Assembly: GCA_015069295.1 (NCBI GenBank)
Contig: SVIW01000001.1
Location: forward strand, 287,503-351,502
Length of the DNA: 64,000 nt
Origin: Clostridiales bacterium
GTDB lineage: Bacteria > Bacillota > Clostridia > Christensenellales > Borkfalkiaceae
Direction of reading: 5' to 3'
Within the stretch, counting starts at the first letter, position 1; every line of letters starts with the position of its first letter. Below, piece after piece: positions 37,941-46,782 of this stretch. Position numbers and translations under genes: made by a program. The notes below the pieces were generated by a model. It was not told the DNA's origin. It did no database searches and worked only from the letters and a program-made list of their open reading frames with translations.

Positions 37941-40400
37941 TTATTTTTTGTTTTTCTTGTGTACACCTTTTACTCTTGCCGCACGATTGGTCAAAGCCGC
38001 TTTTTTGTCTACGTCTTCCAACGTTTCGTCCGAAGGTTTCACAAGCAAGAGAATGATGATGAGAATCAACATAACCGCCGCAATCGAGAAAAGAATAACG
38101 GAGGTAAGGTTGTTTTCCAACCACTTCGATTCGCCGGGGATAACGTCCACTTCCGAATCGACAACGATCAGCTTGTACGCCGCCGTACGGGAAGTCGTGG
38201 GAAGAAGAGAATCGTAATAGTCCGCAAACATCAGATATTCGCCTTCTTCCGCCGTTTTAAAGGAGGAATTACCGCTCTTCTGCCATTCGTACTTGTTGTA
38301 CTTTTCCCATTCTGCGTCTTCTTCCGTAATTCTGTCGTTGTACTTTTCAATGCGGGTGAAGCAAGCTTTAATAGCGTCTTTGTCTTCCGCTTTGTTGACA
38401 GATTTTGCAAGGAGCTCTGCATATACGTCGAGATAGAGTGCGAAATAATCGCCGTCGTAATCGGTGCTTACCAAGGGAAGCTTGGGAGCAATCGCTTCGC
38501 GGATATCCTTATAGGTTACGCCCGCTAATACGCTTTGCGTTAATTTCGAATATTTAGAAGTATCTACTTTGAACAGCGCATAGTCCGTCTTTTGATTCGA
38601 ACCGCCGACGATGGTGATGCCCGACAACGAATATTCCTCGTCCACAACCTTCGTAACCGTTCTGTCCGAAGCGCTGCTGGATTCTTCATTCTTCACTTTC
38701 ATACCCTGGTTATCAATGGTATAAGTGAAATAAGGAATTTCTTCGATGTCCCAAATATTCGAGGTCGTTACTTCGACTTTTTTGCCGTCCTTATCGTAAT
38801 ACCACATTCCGTTGCCCGCTTTGTCGGTTGCAAGGATTTTAAATTCGTACGTACCTACGGAGGACGCCGAAATCTTCAAACCGTTGTAGGAAAGGGAGCT
38901 TGCCGTTTGGGTATTGCTTGCATTTTTATAGCTGATGGTAAATTTCAAGCTACGATAGCCGTTGTTGTCGCCAATCAACCATTCCATAGAAGGAAGGTAG
39001 ATATACGCGTTGCTACCAGCGTTCACTTCGCTTGCCGCTTTTGCAAGCAACTCGTTGTACGCTTCCACCTGCGCGTTGAGCGACGTTTCGTCGACTTGGT
39101 TCTCACCGAGCTTGTTGTTAGCGTCCGTTTCTACCGCCGTGATATAATTGTACGTAGGGCCGTCTTCGTTGCGGTCCAATACGATATAATCGGTCTTCGT
39201 CGCTCCGTCTTTTTCCGTCTTGGTTACGACGACCTCTCGCTCTGCGGTGTTGTTTTCCAACGCATACCACGACAAATCGTAAACCTTCTTCGCGTAAGCG
39301 TTGCCGGAATCCGCCGTTTGGTTATACGCGTTGTCGCCAAGCGTAATTTTCAAGGAAACGTATTCTCTGCCCTCTGCCTGATAAACGGAAGTCGTCTTAC
39401 CGTCTACTTCGTAAGCAGTATCCATAAAGTAGGTGGACGTCGTAAACGCCTTCATACTGCTTGCCGCAGGATAGTCTTTCGTGGGGTTGTATTGATGGAA
39501 TCTCTTGGTTTCCGAAATACTTGCGTTCTGCAATACGTCGATCTTTTCATAATCGAGGGAGAATGCCGTACCAAGCAAGAACCCGTTGATATCGTCGTTG
39601 ACAACCAATACGGGGCACGCCGTGTCCGCAACCTTGGCTACGTTGTCCGTAACGGTTACGTTGTCAAAGCGTTGCTTGTTGATTTCGTCAAGATACAAAA
39701 CGGTTGCGCTATCCCCCGTCTTCGCCGTAATTTCCAAAGGATACATAGCGGGGTCGCCGTCCGTCGTGCTGCTGTCGTATTCGCCAAAGTTCGCGCCGAC
39801 GTGGGTAAATTTGCCGATTTTATCGCCGTTAAGCAAAACGCTGAACTGGTCGAATTCTTCGCTGCCGTCTTCCGTCAAGGCAAGGACGATATCCGAGCCT
39901 GCCGCAATCGCCGTCGAATGGAAAACTGCGTCTTCTTCGTTTTCGCCGTCTGCAATAACCGCAACGGAAACCGCGCCGCCGTCGTTTTTAAAGGTAACGA
40001 CGTTTCTTGCTTTTTCCGTTTCGGTTGCGATGGAAGACTCGCTTTCGATTGCAAAGCTTACGGACGTGAAATTGAGGTCCTTAAACGAGAATTTCAACGT
40101 GAGATATTCCGCGTCTTCTTTGCCCTCGAACCATTTAAACGCAAGGTCGCGCTTGATGCGTACGTAATCGTTCGTTTTTAAGGAAAAGCTCGTCGTTTGT
40201 TTCGCGTCGCCCTCGTTTTGCTTTGCCGAACCGATAACCTCGGTTGCGTTATTTGCCGCGAAAACGTCCGTCAACGCATAGTTTACCTCTGCCGCCGACG
40301 TCGTTACGGGGTCGTTCAACATCGCCGCGCCCCAGATTGCGCTGCCGCATACCGCGCCTGCAAGCATAAGTGTCAATAAGTTTTTCTTGCTTTTTTTCAT
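37941..40400 (-). CDS. large secreted/surface protein with signal peptide and C-terminal membrane anchor
   Basis: MKKSKKNLLTLMLAGAVCGSAIWGAAML signal; C-term NLTSVILFSIAAVMLILIIILLLVKPSDETLEDVDKKAALTNRAARVKGVHKKNKK; start trimmed from 40493. Confidence 0.75.
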   Translation of the reverse strand: MKKSKKNLLTLMLAGAVCGSAIWGAAMLNDPVTTSAAEVNYALTDVFAANNATEVIGSAKQNEGDAKQTTSFSLKTNDYVRIKRDLAFKWFEGKEDAEYLTLKFSFKDLNFTSVSFAIESESSIATETEKARNVVTFKNDGGAVSVAVIADGENEEDAVFHSTAIAAGSDIVLALTEDGSEEFDQFSVLLNGDKIGKFTHVGANFGEYDSSTTDGDPAMYPLEITAKTGDSATVLYLDEINKQRFDNVTVTDNVAKVADTACPVLVVNDDINGFLLGTAFSLDYEKIDVLQNASISETKRFHQYNPTKDYPAASSMKAFTTSTYFMDTAYEVDGKTTSVYQAEGREYVSLKITLGDNAYNQTADSGNAYAKKVYDLSWYALENNTAEREVVVTKTEKDGATKTDYIVLDRNEDGPTYNYITAVETDANNKLGENQVDETSLNAQVEAYNELLAKAASEVNAGSNAYIYLPSMEWLIGDNNGYRSLKFTISYKNASNTQTASSLSYNGLKISASSVGTYEFKILATDKAGNGMWYYDKDGKKVEVTTSNIWDIEEIPYFTYTIDNQGMKVKNEESSSASDRTVTKVVDEEYSLSGITIVGGSNQKTDYALFKVDTSKYSKLTQSVLAGVTYKDIREAIAPKLPLVSTDYDGDYFALYLDVYAELLAKSVNKAEDKDAIKACFTRIEKYNDRITEEDAEWEKYNKYEWQKSGNSSFKTAEEGEYLMFADYYDSLLPTTSRTAAYKLIVVDSEVDVIPGESKWLENNLTSVILFSIAAVMLILIIILLLVKPSDETLEDVDKKAALTNRAARVKGVHKKNKK

Positions 40401-40534
40401 GAAAAATTGCCTCGTAAAGTTATGATAACTTTGTCTTTTTACAATATCGTACTTGTCTATTTTACACCCTATTGCAATTTTTGTCAATCGCATTTCAAGG
40501 GATTTTTGCCTATTTTGCGTTTTTTATCAAATTT

Positions 40535-41260
40535 TCACTTGATTTCTACCGCTTTCGACAGTTCAAACGCTTTCCAAGGCGTTTCCGCTTCGGGCGGATA
40601 GGCGATAAATTTTAAGCGTTCTTTGGTAATGGGGTGCAGGAAAGAAAGCGAATACGCCCAAAGCGCCAACTTGCCTTTTTGCGCCAACGCCCCGCCGTAA
40701 CGCATATCCCCGTAGATGGGATGGGAAATCCCCGCCGTCTGCACGCGGATTTGATGCGTTCTGCCCGTGTACAAACGCACCTCGACGAGGGAATATTTGC
40801 CTTTGCTTTCTATTACCTTATAATCCAGCTCGGCATACTTTGCGCCCTCTTCGGAAGGAGTACAGATATACACCATATTGTTGACGGTGTTCTTACGCAA
40901 ATAATTGCAAAGCTTGCCCCGCTGCGTATCGGGCGTACCGCAGAGCACGGCGAGATATTTTTTCTCGAAATCCCCCGATTGCAAGCCTTCGGTCAATCTT
41001 GCCGCCGCCTTACTCGTTTTTGCGTATACCATTACCCCGCCCGTAGGACGGTCCAAACGGTGAACGAGCCCCACGTAGACGTTGCCGGGCTTGTTATATT
41101 TTTCTTTGATGTATTTTTTTACTTGGTCGAAAAGGTTGTCGTCCTTGCTTTCGTCCGGGCAACAAGCCGTCATTTGCGGCTTTAATACGACGATGATATG
41201 GTTATCCTCGTACAAAATTTCCAGTTCCGTTTTCGTTTCGTTAAGTTCCGTCATGGACAA
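40535..41260 (-). CDS. RluA family pseudouridine synthase (second)
   Basis: VHRLDRPTGGVMVYAKT; YTGRTHQIRVQ. Confidence 0.92.
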   Translation of the reverse strand: MSMTELNETKTELEILYEDNHIIVVLKPQMTACCPDESKDDNLFDQVKKYIKEKYNKPGNVYVGLVHRLDRPTGGVMVYAKTSKAAARLTEGLQSGDFEKKYLAVLCGTPDTQRGKLCNYLRKNTVNNMVYICTPSEEGAKYAELDYKVIESKGKYSLVEVRLYTGRTHQIRVQTAGISHPIYGDMRYGGALAQKGKLALWAYSLSFLHPITKERLKFIAYPPEAETPWKAFELSKAVEIK

Positions 41261-42110
41261 ACATACCTCCCGCTCCGCAAGGCAGGGAAATCCCCTCCTC
41301 CGTCTTAATACCCACCTCGTACGCCTCGACTTTGCCGTTAAAGCCGCGCAAGGTAAGCTGTAAAATATTTTTCAGTACCATCGGCTGCAACCCCGTCGTA
41401 TAGCTGTTGATCAGCACGAACAAGGGATTGTCGCTAAGCACCTTAGTACAAAGTTCGACAAACTTGTACAAATCGTTTTCAATCTTCCACATTTCGCCGT
41501 TCGGGCCTCTACCGTACGAGGGCGGGTCCATAATAATGGCGTCGTATTTGTTCCCTCTGCGGATTTCCCGTTGCACGAATTTTAAACAGTCGTCCACGAT
41601 ATAGCGGATCCCCGTTTCAATGCCCGAAAGTCGCGCGTTTTCTCCCGCGCGTTCAACCATACCTTTCGCTGCGTCCACGTGCGTTACTTGCGCGCCCGCT
41701 TTTGCGCACGCAACCGTCGCACCGCCCGTATAGGCAAACAAATTTAACACTTTTATCGGTCTGCCCGCGCCCTTGATAAGCTCGGTCATTTTTTCCCAGT
41801 TGACTGCCTGCTCGGGGAAAAGCCCCGTGTGCTTAAAGCCCATTGGCTTGATTTTAAATTGTATATCCAATTTGTCGTAGGAAATATTCCATTCCTCGGG
41901 GATAGGTTTTAAAATCTTCCAACCGCCGCCGCCCTTTTCGCTGCGCTTGTAATAAGCGTTCAGCTTCGGGTACGCAAATAAATCGGTTTGCGCCGACCAA
42001 ATCACCTGCGGATCGGGCCGAAGCAAATACACGTCTTTCCAACGTTCCAGCTTGTACCCATCCCCCGTCGCTATTATCGAATAATCCTTCCAATTCGCCG
42101 AAATTTTCAT
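41241..42110 (-). CDS. class I SAM-dependent methyltransferase (RlmI-like)
   Basis: VLNLFAYTGGATVACAKAGAQVTHVDAAKG; IIMDPPSYGRG. Confidence 0.88.
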   Translation of the reverse strand: MKISANWKDYSIIATGDGYKLERWKDVYLLRPDPQVIWSAQTDLFAYPKLNAYYKRSEKGGGGWKILKPIPEEWNISYDKLDIQFKIKPMGFKHTGLFPEQAVNWEKMTELIKGAGRPIKVLNLFAYTGGATVACAKAGAQVTHVDAAKGMVERAGENARLSGIETGIRYIVDDCLKFVQREIRRGNKYDAIIMDPPSYGRGPNGEMWKIENDLYKFVELCTKVLSDNPLFVLINSYTTGLQPMVLKNILQLTLRGFNGKVEAYEVGIKTEEGISLPCGAGGMFVHDGT

Positions 42111-42242
42111 ATACCTTCCTATCCGTGCGCACTTTTACAAAACTTGGGCGCAATAAGACAATTATACTTTTTTATTATAGCGCAAAAAAAAAGGATTGTA
42201 AAGTATTTTAAAGGAGTATTTTTGCTTGTAAAAAACAAAAAA

Positions 42243-42282
42243 AGAAAGCCGACGTAGTAGTCGCCGCTTTCTTTTCGTTGCA
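42243..42282 (-). terminator. intrinsic terminator of 42298 CDS
   Basis: AAGAAAGCcGACG tagta GTCGcCGCTTTCTTTT. Confidence 0.6.
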
Positions 42283-42297
42283 TAGCTTTTATCGATG

Positions 42298-42489
42298 TTA
42301 GCCCATCAGTTCGGAAATAGTATCCAAAACCTTGCTGTGGCAGCCGCCGCAACCGGTCGAACAGTGGGTAATCATTTGCACCTTTTCAAACTGCTTTTCC
42401 ACGTCGGAAAATTGCTGTCCCTCGTGCAAAGCCTTTTCAATGTCCGCCACCGATACCTGCATACAATTACAAATAATTACGTTTTCCAT
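42298..42489 (-). CDS. BFD-like [2Fe-2S]-binding protein
   Basis: 63 aa; CNCMQVS ... THCSTGCGGCHSKV cysteine pattern. Confidence 0.82.
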   Translation of the reverse strand: MENVIICNCMQVSVADIEKALHEGQQFSDVEKQFEKVQMITHCSTGCGGCHSKVLDTISELMG

Positions 42490-42579
42490 AATTTTCTCCT
42501 CGTTTTTTCATTTTTAGTATTATAGCACACTTTTTTCAAAATTGCCATACTTTCACGGAAAATTTTTGAAAAATTTTTT

Positions 42580-43224
42580 TCACCAAGTAATCGCAGGCAG
42601 CGGCGCAAAATCGTCAACGTAAAAATCGGCGATTTCCCGAATCTCTTTTTCATAGCCCTTTGAACTTTCGTCGAACACCCCGCAAACCTTCATTCCCGCG
42701 CTTTTCGCCGTTTTTAAGGCGTTATAGTTATCGTCCAAAAACAAAATTTCGGAAGCGGGCATACCCAACGCCTTTGCCGCCCGCCTATAAATTTGCGGGT
42801 CGGATTTTGTGGTGGCAAAATCCTCGCACGACCATACGTTAGAAAACAAATCGTAAATCCCTATCCGCTTTAAACAGGGATCCAAGGTCAAATGCGGACT
42901 TGCCGTCAAGACGTTTAAGCTATCCCCTCTCGCCTTTAAAAACCGCAACGTTTCCACGACGTTTTTCTTGGCGGGAATACGGTATAAATACTCGTTCAAC
43001 GCGTACCTGCCCATACTTTCCACCAATTCCGTCTCGCTTTCTTTTAAGGAAAACCGCTCGATATAATATTTCGCGGTACCTTTATAGCCTAAGGGAGTTA
43101 TCGTCTTAACCAATTCGTCGTCGTGTGCGATACCGCGGTCGGATAAAATTTTCAGCATCACGGAAACGTAGGTCGGCATCGAATCGACCAATGTCCCGTC
43201 AAAATCGAATAAATACGTCCTCAT
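42580..43224 (-). CDS. HAD family hydrolase
   Basis: FDFDGTLVDSMPTYV; ILFLDDNYNALKTAKSAGM. Confidence 0.92.
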   Translation of the reverse strand: MRTYLFDFDGTLVDSMPTYVSVMLKILSDRGIAHDDELVKTITPLGYKGTAKYYIERFSLKESETELVESMGRYALNEYLYRIPAKKNVVETLRFLKARGDSLNVLTASPHLTLDPCLKRIGIYDLFSNVWSCEDFATTKSDPQIYRRAAKALGMPASEILFLDDNYNALKTAKSAGMKVCGVFDESSKGYEKEIREIADFYVDDFAPLPAITW

Positions 43225-43300
43225 TCTTTTCTCCTTTACGCTATTATAACAAATCCTGATAAAAAACGCAAGGCTTTTATAAAAACTAAGCCGCCGCCCC

Positions 43301-43912
43301 TCAAGACGACCGCTTAGTTTGTTTTCCCTTTTCCCGTTTTTCCTTTTGCTGTTTTAACACGTCCCGTACCGCGTCGCACTCTTCCGCACCCCAATCGTTA
43401 AAGGACAAATTTAACTGCCTTTCATACCACTCGATCGTCTTTTCTAAATCCTGCACCCCCCAAACCCTACGAAGCTCGTCCTTTGTAATCGGTTCGAACT
43501 CCTTCGTCGGTTCGGGAATATCCTCGCCCGCATAGATATACAAGCCCAACCCGAACATCGCAAGATTTTTCGTAAGACAACGCATAATCGTCTTATTGAT
43601 TTCCGTCATCTTCGGCTGTAAAAGAGTATTGTTTCTAACGTCCATAACGGGCAGCCACATTTCGTACGTCCTATCCCCCGCCGTTACCTGCGTTTGTACC
43701 ATATACCCCATTTGATCGTTGCCCGAACAAAACTTCCCGTCAAACTCGTTGACCTTGTAAGTAGCGTCGGGATAGATTTTTTTAAACTCCGCCCAAGCAA
43801 ACGCCCACGAAAGATAGGTCAATTTCCCTTTTTTCTCCGTTTTGTCGTTTACGTTGATTGCATACACCTCTTCAAACTTGTCCACTTTCCCGTTTCTCCT
43901 TTTTCGCGACAA
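43301..43912 (-). CDS. DUF1071 domain protein (phage single-strand-annealing protein-like)
   Basis: YAINVNDKTEKKGKLTYLSWAFAWAEFKKIYPDATY ... MWLPVMD ... EINKTIMRCLTKNLAMFGLGLYIYAGEDIPEP. Confidence 0.8.
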   Translation of the reverse strand: MSRKRRNGKVDKFEEVYAINVNDKTEKKGKLTYLSWAFAWAEFKKIYPDATYKVNEFDGKFCSGNDQMGYMVQTQVTAGDRTYEMWLPVMDVRNNTLLQPKMTEINKTIMRCLTKNLAMFGLGLYIYAGEDIPEPTKEFEPITKDELRRVWGVQDLEKTIEWYERQLNLSFNDWGAEECDAVRDVLKQQKEKREKGKQTKRSS

Positions 43913-44028
43913 AATCAGTATGCGTACTTTTACCCTATTTATACGTAAACACCTCTAAACCACATCCTACTCCCCCCCTTCCTTATAAAAAAATATGTAA
44001 AATAAAGCAAAAAATTGTCCTTTTCTGG

Positions 44029-44057
44029 TTGACCTTCTGTGAAAAAAGGTCTATAAT
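44029..44057 (+). promoter_or_regulatory. strong promoter TTGACC-17-TATAAT
   Basis: TTGACC 44029..44034; TATAAT 44052..44057. Confidence 0.85.
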
Positions 44058-44082
44058 GTGTGTTGGTGCGTGTAACACACAT
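44056..44082 (+). promoter_or_regulatory. palindromic operator candidate ATGTGTGTT-N9-AACACACAT
   Basis: Perfect 9-bp inverted arms 44056..44064 / 44074..44082 overlapping -10 and start site. Confidence 0.65.
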
Positions 44083-44104
44083 CATTTTTAAGAAGGTGTA
44101 TAGT

Positions 44105-45346
44105 ATGAAAAAACTCAGCAACAAATGGACGCGCGCAGCAATCCCCGCACTCTTATTGCATTGCAGTATCGGTACGGTGTACTGCTGGTCCTATCTCTCC
44201 GGCTACATCGAAGAAGTCTTTTTAGGCGCAGGTATGAGCGTAAGCGCTCTTGGTTGGGCGTTCTCTCTTGCCATTTTCTTCCTTGGTATGAGCGCGGCGT
44301 TCCTTGGCAATTTCGTAGAAAAAGACATACATAAAGCCAGCCTCCTCGCCAGCCTTTGCTTTGCGGTCGGCATTGCGGGTACGGGGCTTGCCATTCATTT
44401 ACACAGTATGGCGCTCGTTCTTATCTGCTACGGCGTGATTATGGGGATTGGCTTAGGACTTGGCTATCTCTCCCCCGTCAAAACCTTAATGCTTTGGTTC
44501 AAAGACAATAAAGGCTTGGCAACGGGGCTTGCGGTTGCGGGGTTTGGTGCAGCAAAAATGATTTTCGCGCCTATCATCACCGCGATTTGCGAAGCGGTCG
44601 GCGTAGAGCTTGCCTTGTATATCCTCGCGGCTATTTGGTTCGTAATGATGTTTATCGGGCATTTGCTTTTGAAAAAACCGGACGGCTGGGTAGAACAGCA
44701 CGAAAAGTTCGATATCAAAGCCTTTTTCAGCCGTTTCAAAATCTTCGGCGATATCAAATTTATCGGTATTTGGTTGGTCTTCTATATCAATATCACCTGC
44801 GGTCTTGCCTTAATTTCCAACGAAAAAGCTATCTATACGGCAATCGGTCTTAGCGGCGTTGCATCGCTGCTTGGGACGATGACCGGCTTCTTTAACGCAG
44901 CAGGTCGTTTGGGGTATTCGACGCTCGGCGACCATATGAAAGACAGAAACAGCGTGTATAAGATTATTTTAATCAGCGAACTTGCTCTGACCGTACTTGC
45001 CCTCGCGACAGGCGCAATTTCGAGCGAAATTACCGTTATTTGCATTGCCTTGCTGATTATCGTCAACCTTGGTTACGGCGGCGGGTTTAGTAACCTTCCC
45101 ACCCTTCTTTCCGACGTTTACGGTATGGGGAGTATCTCTTCCCTGCACGGTATTGCTCTTTCGGCGTGGGCGGTTGCAGGCTTGACGGGCAACCAAATCG
45201 CCGAGGTAATCGTAAACAAGACGGGCAGCTATCAAAGCATTCTCATCTTCACGACGGCGATGTACGCCCTTGCTCTGCTTGTAGATATTTTCTTCGTCCG
45301 CACGAAACGTAGTAAAAAGGTGGAAAACGCTGAAATCCCCGCGTAA
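44105..45346 (+). CDS. MFS transporter, OFA (oxalate/formate antiporter) family
   Basis: HCSIGTVYCWSYLSGYIEEVF; 12 TM; start trimmed to MKKLSNKW. Confidence 0.88.
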   Translation: MKKLSNKWTRAAIPALLLHCSIGTVYCWSYLSGYIEEVFLGAGMSVSALGWAFSLAIFFLGMSAAFLGNFVEKDIHKASLLASLCFAVGIAGTGLAIHLHSMALVLICYGVIMGIGLGLGYLSPVKTLMLWFKDNKGLATGLAVAGFGAAKMIFAPIITAICEAVGVELALYILAAIWFVMMFIGHLLLKKPDGWVEQHEKFDIKAFFSRFKIFGDIKFIGIWLVFYINITCGLALISNEKAIYTAIGLSGVASLLGTMTGFFNAAGRLGYSTLGDHMKDRNSVYKIILISELALTVLALATGAISSEITVICIALLIIVNLGYGGGFSNLPTLLSDVYGMGSISSLHGIALSAWAVAGLTGNQIAEVIVNKTGSYQSILIFTTAMYALALLVDIFFVRTKRSKKVENAEIPA

Positions 45347-45378
45347 AAGCTTATTAAAATAATTCCCCCAAATAAGAT

Positions 45379-45421
45379 ATACGTCCCAAAAGCTCGTCTG
45401 ACTTTCGGGACGTATTTTTAT
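45379..45421 (+). terminator. intrinsic terminator
   Basis: ATACGTCCCAAAAG...CTTTCGGGACGTATTTTTA. Confidence 0.8.
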
Positions 45422-45510
45422 AAAAACACTTTTGCACTATTCCCCTACGATTTATTGGCGTATGGGCTTTATTGAACGAAACGACAGACTACTATCCTTT
45501 TAAAATTTAA

Positions 45511-45537
45511 AACCCGACGGATCCGTCGGGTTTTTTA
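45511..45537 (-). terminator. intrinsic terminator of 45541 CDS
   Basis: AACCCGACGGATCCGTCGGGTT perfect palindrome. Confidence 0.75.
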
Positions 45538-45540
45538 AGA

Positions 45541-45849
45541 TTAGTTTTTCTTTGCTGCTTCGTATCGCGCGTTTGCTTCTTCTTTTCTTTTGTTGGCTTT
45601 AGCGATTTGCTTTTCTCTGTCTTCTTGCATTTTTGCGTTTCTTTCAGCGGGCGTCATATGCGCGTCGTCCCAGCTCTTTTTACCTTGTTCTTTTGCTCTT
45701 GCGTAAGTATTATGGAACTTGTTTTCCTCAAAATTGGCTTTTGATTCTGCCTTTGTAGCTTCAAAATTCGCCTTATCTACTTCGTGTTGCGCTTTCGTGC
45801 TTGCCTTCATATCAGAAAATGCGTTCTTAAAAAATTGTTTGATTCCCAT
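45541..45849 (-). CDS. small highly charged hypothetical protein
   Basis: 102 aa ORF with helical Ala/Lys/Glu repeats, good spacing to 45881 CDS. Confidence 0.6.
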   Translation of the reverse strand: MGIKQFFKNAFSDMKASTKAQHEVDKANFEATKAESKANFEENKFHNTYARAKEQGKKSWDDAHMTPAERNAKMQEDREKQIAKANKRKEEANARYEAAKKN

Positions 45850-45880
45850 AATTAAAATCTCCTTAAAATATTTTTTCGGT

Positions 45881-46222
45881 TTATTTGTTTAATAAACCGT
45901 CGGACAGTTCAAAAATTTTCGATGCATATTCGTTTTTTCTTCTCTTTAATATCGCCTTAAAAATAGGATACGTGGTAAGGGTAAGCGCAATTCCCACGAG
46001 ACCGACGCCAATCCCCACTCCCATACTATTGCCGATTACCTTCATCGCCAAACACATCCCCGCGCCAAGCACCAAAGAGGAAAGCGAGCCGTAAACGTAC
46101 GCAAAAATTTGCGCAGGGCGTTTTACCTTTTTATCGAGTTTCTTTAACTCGTCCAGCTTGGTGGTTTCTTTTTCCGCATAGCTTGCTCTAATTCTTTCAA
46201 TCGTTTTCATTTCCGTCGTCAT
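45881..46222 (-). CDS. small 2-TM membrane protein, paralog of 46396 CDS
   Basis: 113 aa; IRASYAEKETTKLDELKKLDKKVKRPAQIFAYVYGSLSSLVLGAGMCLAMKV; same layout as 46396 product. Confidence 0.7.
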   Translation of the reverse strand: MTTEMKTIERIRASYAEKETTKLDELKKLDKKVKRPAQIFAYVYGSLSSLVLGAGMCLAMKVIGNSMGVGIGVGLVGIALTLTTYPIFKAILKRRKNEYASKIFELSDGLLNK

Positions 46223-46257
46223 TTTTATATCTCCTTTCCATTCAACTTTGTACCCAT

Positions 46258-46333
46258 ATTATACGTAAACAATGTTTAAGTTTTAATAAAATACTGTAAG
46301 CAGTTTGAAAAGGTTTTGTAAACGTTTTGTAAA
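46258..46333 (-). promoter_or_regulatory. promoter with upstream 11-bp-phased TTTACA-type direct repeats
   Basis: Minus strand: TTTACA-N5-TTTACA-N5-TTTTCA-N5-CTTACA, -10 TATAAT at 46258..46263. Confidence 0.65.
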
Positions 46334-46362
46334 TACAGGCGCAAATCCGTGATTTATACAAT

Positions 46363-46398
46363 AAAAAAGGCTGCGCTATACACGCAGCCGCTTTTTTA
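46363..46398 (-). terminator. intrinsic terminator of TCS operon
   Basis: AAAAAAGGCTGCG ctataca CGCAGCCgcTTTTTT. Confidence 0.8.
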
Positions 46399-46782
46399 CT
46401 TTTCGCTTTCGTTTAAGAGTTCTTCGGAAAGTCTTAAAATCTCATCGCCGTATTTTGCTTTGCCTTTGTTTAACGTGAATTTATAAACGGGATAAGCAAT
46501 CGTCATAGGAAGGCAACCGATAACCATAAGCACGATACCCCAAAACCAAATATTCCACTGTAAAATCATCGTAAGCCCAAGTCCTAAAACAAGCGTACCA
46601 ACAACGCCAAGTACAAGCGACCAAATAATCGCCGTGTTTTTTACAAGCGCATCCAAACGGCGAAGTCTTTCCATTTTACTTTCCGTTTTTTCTTGCGGAA
46701 GGTATTGACGGCGAATACTATCGATTTCTTTTCTTTCTTCTTCAGTAGGTGCAGTATACTTAAAATTAAATTGATTGTTCAT
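46396..46782 (-). CDS. small 2-TM membrane protein
   Basis: 128 aa; SIRRQYLPQEKTESKMERLRRLDALVKNTAIIWSLVLGVVGTLVLGLGLTMIL. Confidence 0.75.
   Translation of the reverse strand: MNNQFNFKYTAPTEEERKEIDSIRRQYLPQEKTESKMERLRRLDALVKNTAIIWSLVLGVVGTLVLGLGLTMILQWNIWFWGIVLMVIGCLPMTIAYPVYKFTLNKGKAKYGDEILRLSEELLNESEK

Noticed and set aside
37021-41260. Duplication of RluA genes as a recent repeat
   Set aside because: The two proteins are only family-level similar; ordinary paralogs.
43301-43912. Prophage region
   Set aside because: Only one phage-like gene; no other phage functions in the flanking 20 kb.
46317-46333. cre (CcpA) site TGTAAACGTTTTGT
   Set aside because: The right half does not match the cre palindrome, and the sequence is fully explained by the 11-bp direct-repeat array.
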